A DNA stretch of 64,000 nt from Candidatus Hydrogenedentota bacterium (GTDB taxonomy: Bacteria > Hydrogenedentota > Hydrogenedentia > Hydrogenedentales > CAITNO01): assembly GCA_903893795.1 (NCBI GenBank), contig CAITNO010000123.1, positions 106,846 through 170,845 of the forward strand. Direction: 5' to 3'. The notes under the pieces are model-generated. The model had not been told where the DNA came from, searched no databases, and saw only the letters and a program-made list of their open reading frames with translations. Numbering within the stretch: the first letter of the stretch is position 1; each line of letters begins with the position of its first letter. The translations under genes and the position numbers were made by a program. Below, piece by piece: positions 34,694-42,765 of this stretch.

Positions 34694-34776
34694 AGACCAC
34701 TCCTTCTCTCCGCTTGACACAATTACCCGTATCTGCGCACACACGTACACACATGTTTCGGGTAGACCTAACGGTC

Positions 34777-34805
34777 ATTATAAAGAAATCTGCCAAAATC
34801 TGCAA
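34777..34805 (-). promoter_or_regulatory. sigma-70-type promoter for the porin gene
   Basis: On the minus strand TTGCAG (34800-34805) and a perfect TATAAT (34777-34782) are 17 bases apart, about 84 bases before the porin ATG. This leaves a leader of roughly 75 bases. Confidence 0.65.
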
Positions 34806-34813
34806 GCTGTTTA

Positions 34814-34858
34814 GTTGACAGTTTGCAACTGATAATTGACAATTGACAATTGATAATT
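34814..34858. repeat. heptamer tract of the GACAATT type
   Basis: Successive units TTGACAG, TGATAAT, TGACAAT, TGACAAT, TGATAAT keep a period of 7. It lies between the divergent porin and beta-helix genes. Part of it looks like TTGACA boxes, so a promoter role for the rightward gene is possible but not clear. In the rest of 34694-34998 a copy of GAGACTGGAAGCCTCTTCTAC (34885-34905) recurs at 53167-53187. Confidence 0.6.
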
Positions 34859-34998
34859 CTGCGGTGGGCAGGGTTTATGGAAGAAAGAGACTGGAAGCCT
34901 CTTCTACTTTTTTAGGCATTCTTGAGGCTTGGCGGGGCGTTTGGTACTTGCGGGGTGTGTGGCGTACACTGGCGAAAACCCTATGGGAGGTCCTTTTT

Positions 34999-36933
34999 AT
35001 GAAGCGTGTTGTGATGCTGGCTGTGGTGTGCTGTGTGGCGGCCGGGCAGGGCTGGGGCGCGACGCTGTATGTGTCGAAACTTGGGGACAATTCGGACGGG
35101 ATGTCCTGGGCCAAAGCTTTCAACACGATTCAGAAGGCGCTGGACAGTGTGCCGGACGACAAGGGTGGGCACCGAATCGCGATTCGGCCGGACACGTATA
35201 TGGAGGCGAACCTCTATCCGGCGCAGAAGGGCGCAGCCGGGGCGTACAATGAGCTGGTGGGTGATTTTGACGGGGCGCTGGGGTCGGGGGCGTCGGGCTG
35301 GGCGGTGATGGATTGCGGCGATGTTGAGAAGGGCATGAAAAGCTACGACTGGTGGGGCAATATCCGTTCGTACAGCAAGGGGTGGTCGAAGGAGCACACG
35401 GAGGAGACCTTCTCGGCCATCGGCTGGGACCGGTGGAAACTGCGGCGGCTTTACGCCACGGGGGGCGACGGCGGGATCTTTTTCGACACGACGGACAAGG
35501 TGGAACCGTTTAGCGTGGTCGTGGAGGACTGTTTTTCCATCGGGCGCGCCTTTGGCGGGGGCGTGGGCAACTGCCTGTCGCGGCCTGATGAGCCGATTAC
35601 GTACCGGCGCTGCCACCTGTGGGCGTTGGACTGGTGGGGCGACACGTCGGGGGCCTATGTGCGGATTGAAAACCAGACCATGCCCGAGCGGCCCGACGTG
35701 CTGTTTGAGGACTGCGTGATGGTGGGTCCGCAGTGCTCGCTCAAGGGCGGGAATTACGGGTTTAAGACCTATACGCGGGCGCTGGTGCGGCGCTGCCAGT
35801 TGATTACGCTCAACTTTTCGCAGCCTGTGGGGACGCCGACTGACGGCATCGTGCAGAGCGTGCAGGCGGGCAAGCATTTCGCGGTGGATTTTGAGGACAG
35901 CACGCTGATGGGATACAAAGTGTTCGGCGTGAAGGTGGACAAGGACACGGCGGGCGACCTGAAATACACGACCAAGGGCGACTGCAAGGCCTATGTGCAG
36001 TTTCAGCAGGAGGTGCCTGCGGGCTTCTTCCGTTTGGACCACTGGCCCGTGGAGATTTTCGCGATGCTGGCACCGCCGAAACCGGCCGACCTGCGGCCCG
36101 CGCTGGTGAAGCAGGGCATAGTGCGCCGGGACCTGTGCGAGGTGACGCCGGTGGTCTGGCAGGGAAAGCTGTGCCTGATGGCCTGCGTGCGCCCGGCGAG
36201 CGGCGGCTCGGTGGAGGATTACTACCTCACGCTGACCGATGTGGAGTCGGGGGTTGAACTGGCGCGTTTTGGCCAGGGACACAGCCTGGGCTGCGCCATT
36301 GTGCGCGACAACACGCTGTATGTGTTCGCATCGCGCTTTGAAAAGGACAACTGGAACGATGTGACGCTGTTCAAGTCGTCCGACCTGAAACAGTGGGAAT
36401 CGAAGGTGGTCATCAAGCAGGAGAAGACAGAGCACCTGTTCAATTCATCGGTGTGCGCGGGGCCGGACGGGTTTGTGATGGCCTATGAGACCAACGCCCC
36501 TGAATGGCCGGCCTTCACAGCTAAATTCGCGCGGTCCAAGGACCTCGAAAACTGGACGAAGGAAGACGGGGCGATTCTGGGCGCGGACCGCTATGTGGCC
36601 TGTCCGTGCATCCGCTATGCCGACGGCTACTATTACGTGCTCTACACCGAACACCGGACACCGCGCTGGTTTTTCCAGGTGTATGCGGCGCGCTCGAAGG
36701 ACCTGAAAACCTGGGAACTGAGCGGGACCAATCCGGTGCTCACGCCGGACGAGGCGGATGACGGGATTAACGCGTCCGACCTGGACATGGTCGAATTCAA
36801 CGGCAAGACGCATGTGTATTATGCCGTGGGCGACCAGCGCACCTGGATGAACATCAAACGGGCCGTTTATGACGGACCGATGGCGCAGTTTCTTGGGGCA
36901 TGGTTTACGGCACCAGGGGTGCAGACGAGGTAG
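34999..36933 (+). CDS. secreted beta-helix protein fused to a GH43-like propeller
   Basis: 644 residues; ATG at 34999 after GGGAGG, with signal peptide MKRVVMLAVVCCVAAGQGWG. The first ~340 residues read as a right-handed parallel beta-helix: opening LYVSKLGDNSDGMSWAKAFN is the usual entry of pectate-lyase-like secreted proteins, followed by short strands such as FSVVVEDCFS, ITYRRCHLWA, VLFEDCVMVG and ALVRRCQLIT. Residues ~360-640 are blades of a five-bladed GH43/GH32-type propeller (KQWESKVVIKQ, KDLENWTKEDGAIL, KDLKTWELSGTNPVL, GKTHVYYAVGDQ). A clear catalytic Asp/Glu triad could not be assigned. Likely binds or degrades a plant or algal polysaccharide; unknown substrate. Confidence 0.72.
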   Translation: MKRVVMLAVVCCVAAGQGWGATLYVSKLGDNSDGMSWAKAFNTIQKALDSVPDDKGGHRIAIRPDTYMEANLYPAQKGAAGAYNELVGDFDGALGSGASGWAVMDCGDVEKGMKSYDWWGNIRSYSKGWSKEHTEETFSAIGWDRWKLRRLYATGGDGGIFFDTTDKVEPFSVVVEDCFSIGRAFGGGVGNCLSRPDEPITYRRCHLWALDWWGDTSGAYVRIENQTMPERPDVLFEDCVMVGPQCSLKGGNYGFKTYTRALVRRCQLITLNFSQPVGTPTDGIVQSVQAGKHFAVDFEDSTLMGYKVFGVKVDKDTAGDLKYTTKGDCKAYVQFQQEVPAGFFRLDHWPVEIFAMLAPPKPADLRPALVKQGIVRRDLCEVTPVVWQGKLCLMACVRPASGGSVEDYYLTLTDVESGVELARFGQGHSLGCAIVRDNTLYVFASRFEKDNWNDVTLFKSSDLKQWESKVVIKQEKTEHLFNSSVCAGPDGFVMAYETNAPEWPAFTAKFARSKDLENWTKEDGAILGADRYVACPCIRYADGYYYVLYTEHRTPRWFFQVYAARSKDLKTWELSGTNPVLTPDEADDGINASDLDMVEFNGKTHVYYAVGDQRTWMNIKRAVYDGPMAQFLGAWFTAPGVQTR

Positions 36934-37347
36934 GGCATTGCGCCACACTTACCAAGAAGATTATAGACGGATGCGGTTCGTCGGTCGTGTCGTTAAGTGC
37001 AACACCCCCCGCTGCTTCGCAGCACCCCCCCTCGCAGGGGGGACCTAAGAGCGGAAGCTTACCCCCCCCGGCCCTTCGGGCCTTCCCCCCTCGGAGGGGG
37101 GACCTAAGAGTTCGGCCCCCCCTGTCTTCGAAGGGGGACTGAATTGCATGCGCTCTCTTGGATGACCGCCCGTTGTCAGGTCAGCACACGTATTCGTTCG
37201 GGGGGGTGACCGACCATCTGTCGGAGAGCTTTTGTCAGGAATATCAGTTCGACCGCGAATTGTCAGGTCTTTCGCTTTGTGAGCACGTTGATTATCTGGT
37301 AATCTTATTTGGTGTAAATCTGTGCGTCCATGAGGTGGTTAGAACTG
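36934..37347. other. intergenic region with palindromic repeats, no gene seen
   Basis: Holds the repeat cluster at 37003-37140. The remaining 200 bases before the kinase gene are less GC-rich and show no convincing promoter; the sequence CCGCCCGTTGTCAGGTCAG near 37165 and CGAATTGTCAGGTC near 37255 repeat a TTGTCAGGTC core about 85 bases apart. Confidence 0.45.
37003..37140. repeat. palindromic repeat cluster R2
   Basis: Three C-run/G-run units in tandem, each ending GGGGGACCTAAGAG or GGGGGACTGAA, with internal GCTGCTTCGCAGC and GGCCCTTCGGGCC palindromes. It is a rearranged relative of R1 and R3. Confidence 0.7.
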
Positions 37348-39603
37348 ATGTTGCATGCTGACAGGGTGGTTTCCGATGCTCCCGGGAGGACCGTGCCCAT
37401 TCAGGTCGGCCGTTTGTTGGGTAAATACCGCATTGTTCGGGAATTGGGACGCGGCGGGATGGGGGTGGTTTATCTGGCGGAGGACACTTCGCTGGGGCGT
37501 CCGGTGGCGCTTAAGATGCTTTATCCGGCGCTGGCGATGGATGAGGAATTTATTGACCGTTTTCGGACGGAGGCCCGCTATGTGGCCGCCTGGGCGCATC
37601 CGGGGATCGTGCGCATTCACAGCTTTGAGGAAATCGAGGGGCATGCGACGATCGACATGGAATTTATCGACGGGGAGCCGCTTTCGGGGCTGATGCTGCG
37701 GGAGGTGATGACGCCGCACCGGGTGGTGGCACTGCTGCGCAGCGTGGTGGAGGCGCTGGCGGAGTGCCATGCGGAGGGGATCGTTCACCGGGATGTGAAG
37801 CCGGGGAATATTCTGGTGGGGAAGAACGGGCGGGTGCTGTTGACCGATTTCGGGCTGGCCAAGGCCTATGCCCATCATTTGGAGTCAAAGGTTCACGGCA
37901 CCTCCTCTTCGGGGTTCTTTTTGGGGACGCCGCGCTATGCGCCGCCGGAGGCCTGGGACAGCGGTGAATGCACCCCGGCGTGGGACGTGTATTCGCTGGG
38001 CATGGTGCTGTATGAGTCGATGACGGGCCGTCCTGCCTATAACGGGAGCACGCCGCTGGAGATTATGCGGCAGATGGTGGCCGCTGCCCCCCGCCCCATT
38101 GGCGAACTGGTGCCGGATATTTCGGAACCGCTTGGGGCGCTGGTGGATGACCTGCTTAACCGGGACCCGGCGCTGCGTCCGGCCGATGCGGGGGTTGCGC
38201 TGGAACGGTTGCGGCGCGTTCCGGAGTACGATGCGCAGGGGATAGAATCGGATGCGACGGTTCATATTCCGAAACAGCGCAGGAGAGCCTGGAGACCACA
38301 GGTCCGGCGCTTTCCTTCGGCGAAGAAACTCTTCCAAGGGGTGCTGGCGGGTGTTTTGGTGCTGGCCTGCGCGGCAGTCGGAGTATGGTATGGGGTCTTT
38401 GGGCGGGAGGGCGGGGCTGTAATTTCAGGTGCGGTGGCGGGTATCGACAGCCAGGAAGGATTTGCGCGGACCCGTCTGCTTTCGGCGGAGGAACTGCTTG
38501 CAGTTCCCCAGCGGGCAAAGAGTGCCGGACGCTCTTTTTACGATGTGCGTTTCCTGGAGAAGGATTCTGGGCTTGACGCGCTGTGGATGATTGTTCCTGG
38601 TGAGGCCGGGGGCGACGACACGGTTGTGGCGGCGACGGAACGGGGCATATACCGGCTGGTCTTAAAGAACAGCGCGGAGGACTCTTTCGAAATCTCAGGT
38701 GATTTGGCGGAGTACAGCGAGCCCTCGGGGCAGTATTGCCACGAGGCGCGGGTGGAGGGCCGGGGGCGCTGGGTGCCTCGGGGCGAGTCCATGTCGTTCC
38801 AGTTGGAATTGACGGACATTTCGGACAACACGGTGCGGCGGCTGGCGGCCATGGGCACGCGCAGCAAGGAGCCAAGAAGCGACACCCAATTCCTGTACGA
38901 AGTGGAGGAATCGCCGACGGCGATGCCGCTGGTGTATCTGGAACTGCTGCCGAAGGACCGGGAATGGGCGCGGCGATTTGAGGCGCTGCTGCCGGCAGTG
39001 TCGGGGGGGCGGCTGCAGGTGCCCTGCCTGACGGAGGACAGGGCTTTTACGATGGACGGGCACCTGGAGGAGGATGTGTGGCAACGGGCCTATTACGGGG
39101 CCAGCGGGCGTATTGGGCTGAGTTCGGGCCGGCCGGAAACGGCGGGCGCGAAGCTGTTTGCCGTGGCGACGCCCAAGGGGCTTTACCTGGCGTTTCGGCT
39201 TGCCGGGAAGCATGGGGGCCCCATCGGACTGCAACTGGGTGTCATGCCCCAATTGGGGATTCCGGCCAAATCCTCGGCACTGGCCCTGGCGGTTTGGCAG
39301 CCTGATGCCCCCCCGGAGACCCGGCTGATGGTGGATAACCATGAGGCCCCTTGGGAGTGTGACTGGCAGTATGCTTGTGCCGCCGATGGGGACAACTGGA
39401 ACGCGGAGGTGCTGATTCCGTCCGCGTCGCTGCGGGACATGGCGCTGCCGCGTCCGGGCCATGCCTGGCGGATGAATGCGACGCTGGTGGACTGGGAGAC
39501 GCCCGCGCAGTTGCGACCTATTTGCCAGTGGGGCTATCCCAACTTTGAGGATGTCCTGCACGGCATGATTGTGCAATTTGTCAACGCGGGGGCGCAGCCA
39601 TGA
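37348..39603 (+). CDS. Hanks-type Ser/Thr protein kinase with membrane helix and CBM9-like C-terminus
   Basis: 751 residues. I take the ATG at 37348 because GAGGTGG sits nine bases before it; an ATG 18 bases earlier has no such site. Kinase domain about 20-295: glycine loop GRGGMGVVY (from residue 34), ATP-binding Lys56 (VALK), HRDVKPGNIL with catalytic Asp149, DFGLA with Asp167, and GTPRYAPPEAW. A transmembrane helix lies near 330-352 (GVLAGVLVLACAAVGVWYGVF), leaving a periplasmic region of ~400 residues whose last 200 resemble a CBM9-type sugar-binding domain (FTMDGHLEEDVWQRAYYG, DDNWNAEVLIPSASL-like). So it is probably a receptor kinase sensing an extracellular ligand, perhaps carbohydrate. 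It overlaps the next gene by four bases. Confidence 0.88.
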   Translation: MLHADRVVSDAPGRTVPIQVGRLLGKYRIVRELGRGGMGVVYLAEDTSLGRPVALKMLYPALAMDEEFIDRFRTEARYVAAWAHPGIVRIHSFEEIEGHATIDMEFIDGEPLSGLMLREVMTPHRVVALLRSVVEALAECHAEGIVHRDVKPGNILVGKNGRVLLTDFGLAKAYAHHLESKVHGTSSSGFFLGTPRYAPPEAWDSGECTPAWDVYSLGMVLYESMTGRPAYNGSTPLEIMRQMVAAAPRPIGELVPDISEPLGALVDDLLNRDPALRPADAGVALERLRRVPEYDAQGIESDATVHIPKQRRRAWRPQVRRFPSAKKLFQGVLAGVLVLACAAVGVWYGVFGREGGAVISGAVAGIDSQEGFARTRLLSAEELLAVPQRAKSAGRSFYDVRFLEKDSGLDALWMIVPGEAGGDDTVVAATERGIYRLVLKNSAEDSFEISGDLAEYSEPSGQYCHEARVEGRGRWVPRGESMSFQLELTDISDNTVRRLAAMGTRSKEPRSDTQFLYEVEESPTAMPLVYLELLPKDREWARRFEALLPAVSGGRLQVPCLTEDRAFTMDGHLEEDVWQRAYYGASGRIGLSSGRPETAGAKLFAVATPKGLYLAFRLAGKHGGPIGLQLGVMPQLGIPAKSSALALAVWQPDAPPETRLMVDNHEAPWECDWQYACAADGDNWNAEVLIPSASLRDMALPRPGHAWRMNATLVDWETPAQLRPICQWGYPNFEDVLHGMIVQFVNAGAQP

Positions 39604-41717
39604 AAGGTGAAGCATCAGGCACGGTGAGACTTTGGGCATGGGTTCTGTTTTTTGTGCTTTTCGCCTTCACGGCACGGGTATGGGCAAAGGAAGAGGCGGT
39701 GGTCCCCTCTTCAGACCCGGAGCAGTTGACAGTGGCCGGAAACATGCTCTATTTCATAGCGGACGACGGCATTCATGGCCGTGAACTTTGGAAAAGTGAC
39801 GGCACGGACGAAGGCACGCAACTGGTGAAGGACCTTGAACCGGGACCCCGAGGCGCTGATTATCAGATCGAGCGAGGCGGTGTCGTGGGCAGTTTCTTCC
39901 TGTTTGTCGCGCGAACGCGGGAACAGGATTGGACGCTCTACAGGACGGACGGCACGGAGCAGGGAACGCAGGGGGTGTTCTCTTTCTCGCCGGGAGTAAC
40001 AGGCCTCGCGGCACCGCTGACCATTATGCGTGACCGCCTGTTCCTGAACGTGATTAACGCAAACAGACCGTACAACCTTTGGGCAAGTGACGGGACACAC
40101 GACGGTACCTATCCGCTTGATCTTGAGGATATTCCGACCGTCTTTACCTCCTGGACCGTAAGCGACAGCGGTATTCTGTTTCTCGCGAGCCGTGAACGGA
40201 CCAGTCTTTATCAAAGCGACGGCACCGCTCAGGGCACCTTCAGGCGCAAAGAAGAACTACAGAAAGGGATTGAGAATCTTACGGCTCTTGGCGACCGGGT
40301 TGCGTTCGCCATGCAGAACGAAGCCTGGATTTCCGACACCACGGGGGCCCGTGTGCTTACCGTGCAGGAAAACAGACCCGGGAGGGCAATCGATCCGGCG
40401 GCCGGGTTTGCCCGATTGGGAGACACCCTGCTTTTTACCTATGACGACGGACAGGCCGGCAAGGAACTTTGGCGCACGGACGGCACCGCGGAAAACACGA
40501 GACTGCTGAAAGACATATACGCTGGTGTCCCGGGGTCCAGCCCCTATTCGTTTACGGTGGCGGGAAAACTCTGTTTCTTCTCGGCGGAGACCGCAGAGTC
40601 CGGGCGTGAATTGTGGGTGACGGACGGTGCCGGGGAAGGAACGCACATTACCAAGGATATTCTGCCCGGCTACCGGAGCGCGGAGCCCTATGCGCTTTGC
40701 GCCGAGGGCGACCGGCTCTTTTTCAGTGCGACGGACGGGGTGTCTGGAGAGGAGCTTTGGGTTTCCGACGGGACGGAGGCCGGCACGCGGCGCTCAGCGG
40801 ATATCTGCCCCGGTCCGCTGGATTCAAGCCCGAAGGGCACCGTTGCCATGAAGGGCTTTGTGCTGTTTGCGGCCACGGACCCCAGTCACGGGCGCGAACT
40901 GTGGCGCAGCGACGGCACGGAGGCGGGCACGCGGCTCGTGAAGGACATCAAAACAAGGCAGCAGGTCAATCCGAGTTCGTCGCCGCGGGAATTGACCCCG
41001 GCGGGGGCGCTCCTCTATTTTGTCGCCAATGACATTGAGCATGGCACGGAACTATGGGCCACGGACGGCACGGAGACGGGGACGCGGCTTGTGCGGGACA
41101 TTTATCCCGGTTCACCCGGCTCGAACCCCCATTATCTGACGGCATTCAACGGGCTGCTCTATTTTGCCGCCAATGACGGAAACTATGGAGAGGAGCCCTG
41201 GTGCAGTGACGGCACAAAAGACGGCACACGAATGGTCTCGGACATTAATTTCCGGGAGAGGAGTTCGGCCCCCCGTGAGATGACCGTGGACGGCCAGAAG
41301 GCCCTCTACTTCGTTGCGCACGCTGACACCTACGCAGACAAGGGGAACTGCATTTTCTCGGTCAACCTCGCTGGAGAGCTACATTGCACGGTCCAACCAT
41401 CACCGCGGTCCCCCCTGTGGAATCCGCGGGGGTTGCGGATGTGGAACGACTGGCTCTACTTCAGCGCCGACGACGGTGTGCATGGCGAGGAACTTTGGCG
41501 CACCAACGAGCGGGATACGGTCATGGTGCGCGACATCGTGCCAGCTCCCCTGGTCGGCGCTCTTCCGCATGAGTTCAGCGCCACGCCGGGTGGGCTCTAT
41601 TTCTGCGCCAACGACCGCCTTCAGGGGGATGAGCTTTGGCGTCTGGACATACACGGGGATGCCCGTCTTGTCTGCGATATCCGTCCTCCCGACAGTTACC
41701 TCCCCTTCCGCCGCTGA
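39600..41717 (+). CDS. secreted ELWxxDGT-repeat protein
   Basis: 705 residues; its ATG overlaps the kinase stop (ATGA), so the two are translationally coupled. Signal peptide about 1-30 (LWAWVLFFVLFAFTARVWA). The mature protein is ten to twelve repeats of about 50-60 residues around ELWKSDGTDEGT, ELWRTDGTAENT, ELWVSDGTEAGT, ELWRSDGTEAGT, ELWATDGTETGT and similar, each followed by a LVKDIxPGxxGS-type strand: the ELWxxDGT/hyalin-like repeat family, thought to form beta-propellers. Such proteins are common in myxobacteria and planctomycetes and are secreted; their role is unknown. Coupling to a receptor kinase suggests it could be the ligand-binding partner. Confidence 0.88.
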   Translation: MKGEASGTVRLWAWVLFFVLFAFTARVWAKEEAVVPSSDPEQLTVAGNMLYFIADDGIHGRELWKSDGTDEGTQLVKDLEPGPRGADYQIERGGVVGSFFLFVARTREQDWTLYRTDGTEQGTQGVFSFSPGVTGLAAPLTIMRDRLFLNVINANRPYNLWASDGTHDGTYPLDLEDIPTVFTSWTVSDSGILFLASRERTSLYQSDGTAQGTFRRKEELQKGIENLTALGDRVAFAMQNEAWISDTTGARVLTVQENRPGRAIDPAAGFARLGDTLLFTYDDGQAGKELWRTDGTAENTRLLKDIYAGVPGSSPYSFTVAGKLCFFSAETAESGRELWVTDGAGEGTHITKDILPGYRSAEPYALCAEGDRLFFSATDGVSGEELWVSDGTEAGTRRSADICPGPLDSSPKGTVAMKGFVLFAATDPSHGRELWRSDGTEAGTRLVKDIKTRQQVNPSSSPRELTPAGALLYFVANDIEHGTELWATDGTETGTRLVRDIYPGSPGSNPHYLTAFNGLLYFAANDGNYGEEPWCSDGTKDGTRMVSDINFRERSSAPREMTVDGQKALYFVAHADTYADKGNCIFSVNLAGELHCTVQPSPRSPLWNPRGLRMWNDWLYFSADDGVHGEELWRTNERDTVMVRDIVPAPLVGALPHEFSATPGGLYFCANDRLQGDELWRLDIHGDARLVCDIRPPDSYLPFRR

Positions 41718-42765
41718 GGCGGGGTCCCCCCCCCCTTTTTCAGGCACTGTTTACGAAATATACATTTTGGGTGTTTATTTTGTAAACAGAATATACAATT
41801 TTGCCTGCGGCGCCACCTAGCCACGCGAACGGATAACAATGTTCTTAAAGTCAACGCTGTTAGTGGGTTATGAGTTAGAAAGCTGGCGAAAAAGGAAAGT
41901 TATTGAATTGGCACGATTCCTGCAATAGGGCTTGAAAAGGGCTTCGCGCCGCGCTTGCCGGTCTGGACAGGCAAGACGGGTGGAAGAGCACCGTAAGCAC
42001 GGTGCTTTCGACCTCGGCGGAAGCAGACCCGAAACAGGAAAGGAAAGCCAACTTATGCAAACGATGGTATGGAGAACGACAAGGGGTTCTTGTCAGAAAC
42101 CGCAGGGGGCTGCGGGTTTCTTGGCGAGGAATGGCATCTCCGGTGAGACACAGAGGACAGGTTCACAGAAGTTCATGGGAACGCGCAACAGGACAGTCAG
42201 GGCGTAGTATGGGGTCTCAAGTGAGGACAAATTCCCGTTTCCGCGCGTGGTGGTTGGTCGTTATGCGAGGCCACCGGGTCAGGATGATGACGCAGGAGCC
42301 CCGTCAGGGGATGCTGCGGGGGCTTCGCTATGTTACCACGTACCTGTTGGAAGCGCCCCAATAGGGCGCGGAGAGGTGAAGCGGGACAGGCTGAAGTTGT
42401 GGCCTGTCCCGAATGCAGCCAAGGCAGGCTTCGTACCCTTTGTACCGCCCTTTCAGCGCTCTGAACGGAAAAACTAAGCTAGTGAAAGCTGACACTGGCG
42501 CGCAAGACGCAGTCGACGTGGACCTTACGGGCCTTCAGGGTTCCGAATCGTGAAGGTGGGTATGCACCCATAGCGTGTGACCGGCAAAGCGCCTCGGACC
42601 GGAATCATTCGGTCTGAGTATTACACTTAGCGCGGGTGGGGCCAGCCCCACGCCGTGTCCTACAGGCGCAAGGGTTGGGGGATGTTTGGCCGTGGGATAA
42701 CAGGACTGAGAAAGTGTTGCGGAGGCTTGGGGGTTCTGGCAAGATAGCCTGAGGAGATTCTTATT
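41718..42765 (+). other. 1-kb leader/intergenic region downstream of a sigma-54 promoter
   Basis: No gene is convincing here. 41739-41804 contains TGTTTAC and GTAAACA in inverted orientation, each followed by an AATATACA box, a possible operator. From 41930 the sequence is rich in hairpins: CTTGCC/GGCAAG (41954-41975), AGCACCGT/ACGGTGCT with AAGC loop (41987-42006) and GGGACAGGC/GCCTGTCCC (42383-42410). Short open frames exist, among them a 50-residue one from 42055 after AGGAAAGGAAAG and a 120-residue Arg-rich one ending at 42364, but their composition does not look like selected protein. A non-coding RNA or long 5' leader of the activator gene is possible. Confidence 0.4.
41908..41924 (+). 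promoter_or_regulatory. sigma-54 (RpoN) promoter
   Basis: TTGGCACG at 41908-41915 and TGCA at 41921-41924 give GG-N10-GC, the exact -24/-12 spacing of sigma-54 promoters (TTGGCACG-N4-TTGCA consensus; one mismatch in the -12 box). Transcription would start near 41935 and run rightward through the leader toward the sigma-54 activator gene at 42766, which may control it. Confidence 0.65.

Noticed and set aside
41930..42060. Known riboswitch (c-di-GMP or cobalamin type) in the sigma-54 leader
   Set aside because: Hairpins and GAAA-like loops are present but the conserved cores of these classes could not be found.
42002..42364. 120-codon Arg-rich frame in the sigma-54 leader
   Set aside because: Composition is what GC-rich non-coding DNA gives; overlapping frames are equally open and no domain is seen.
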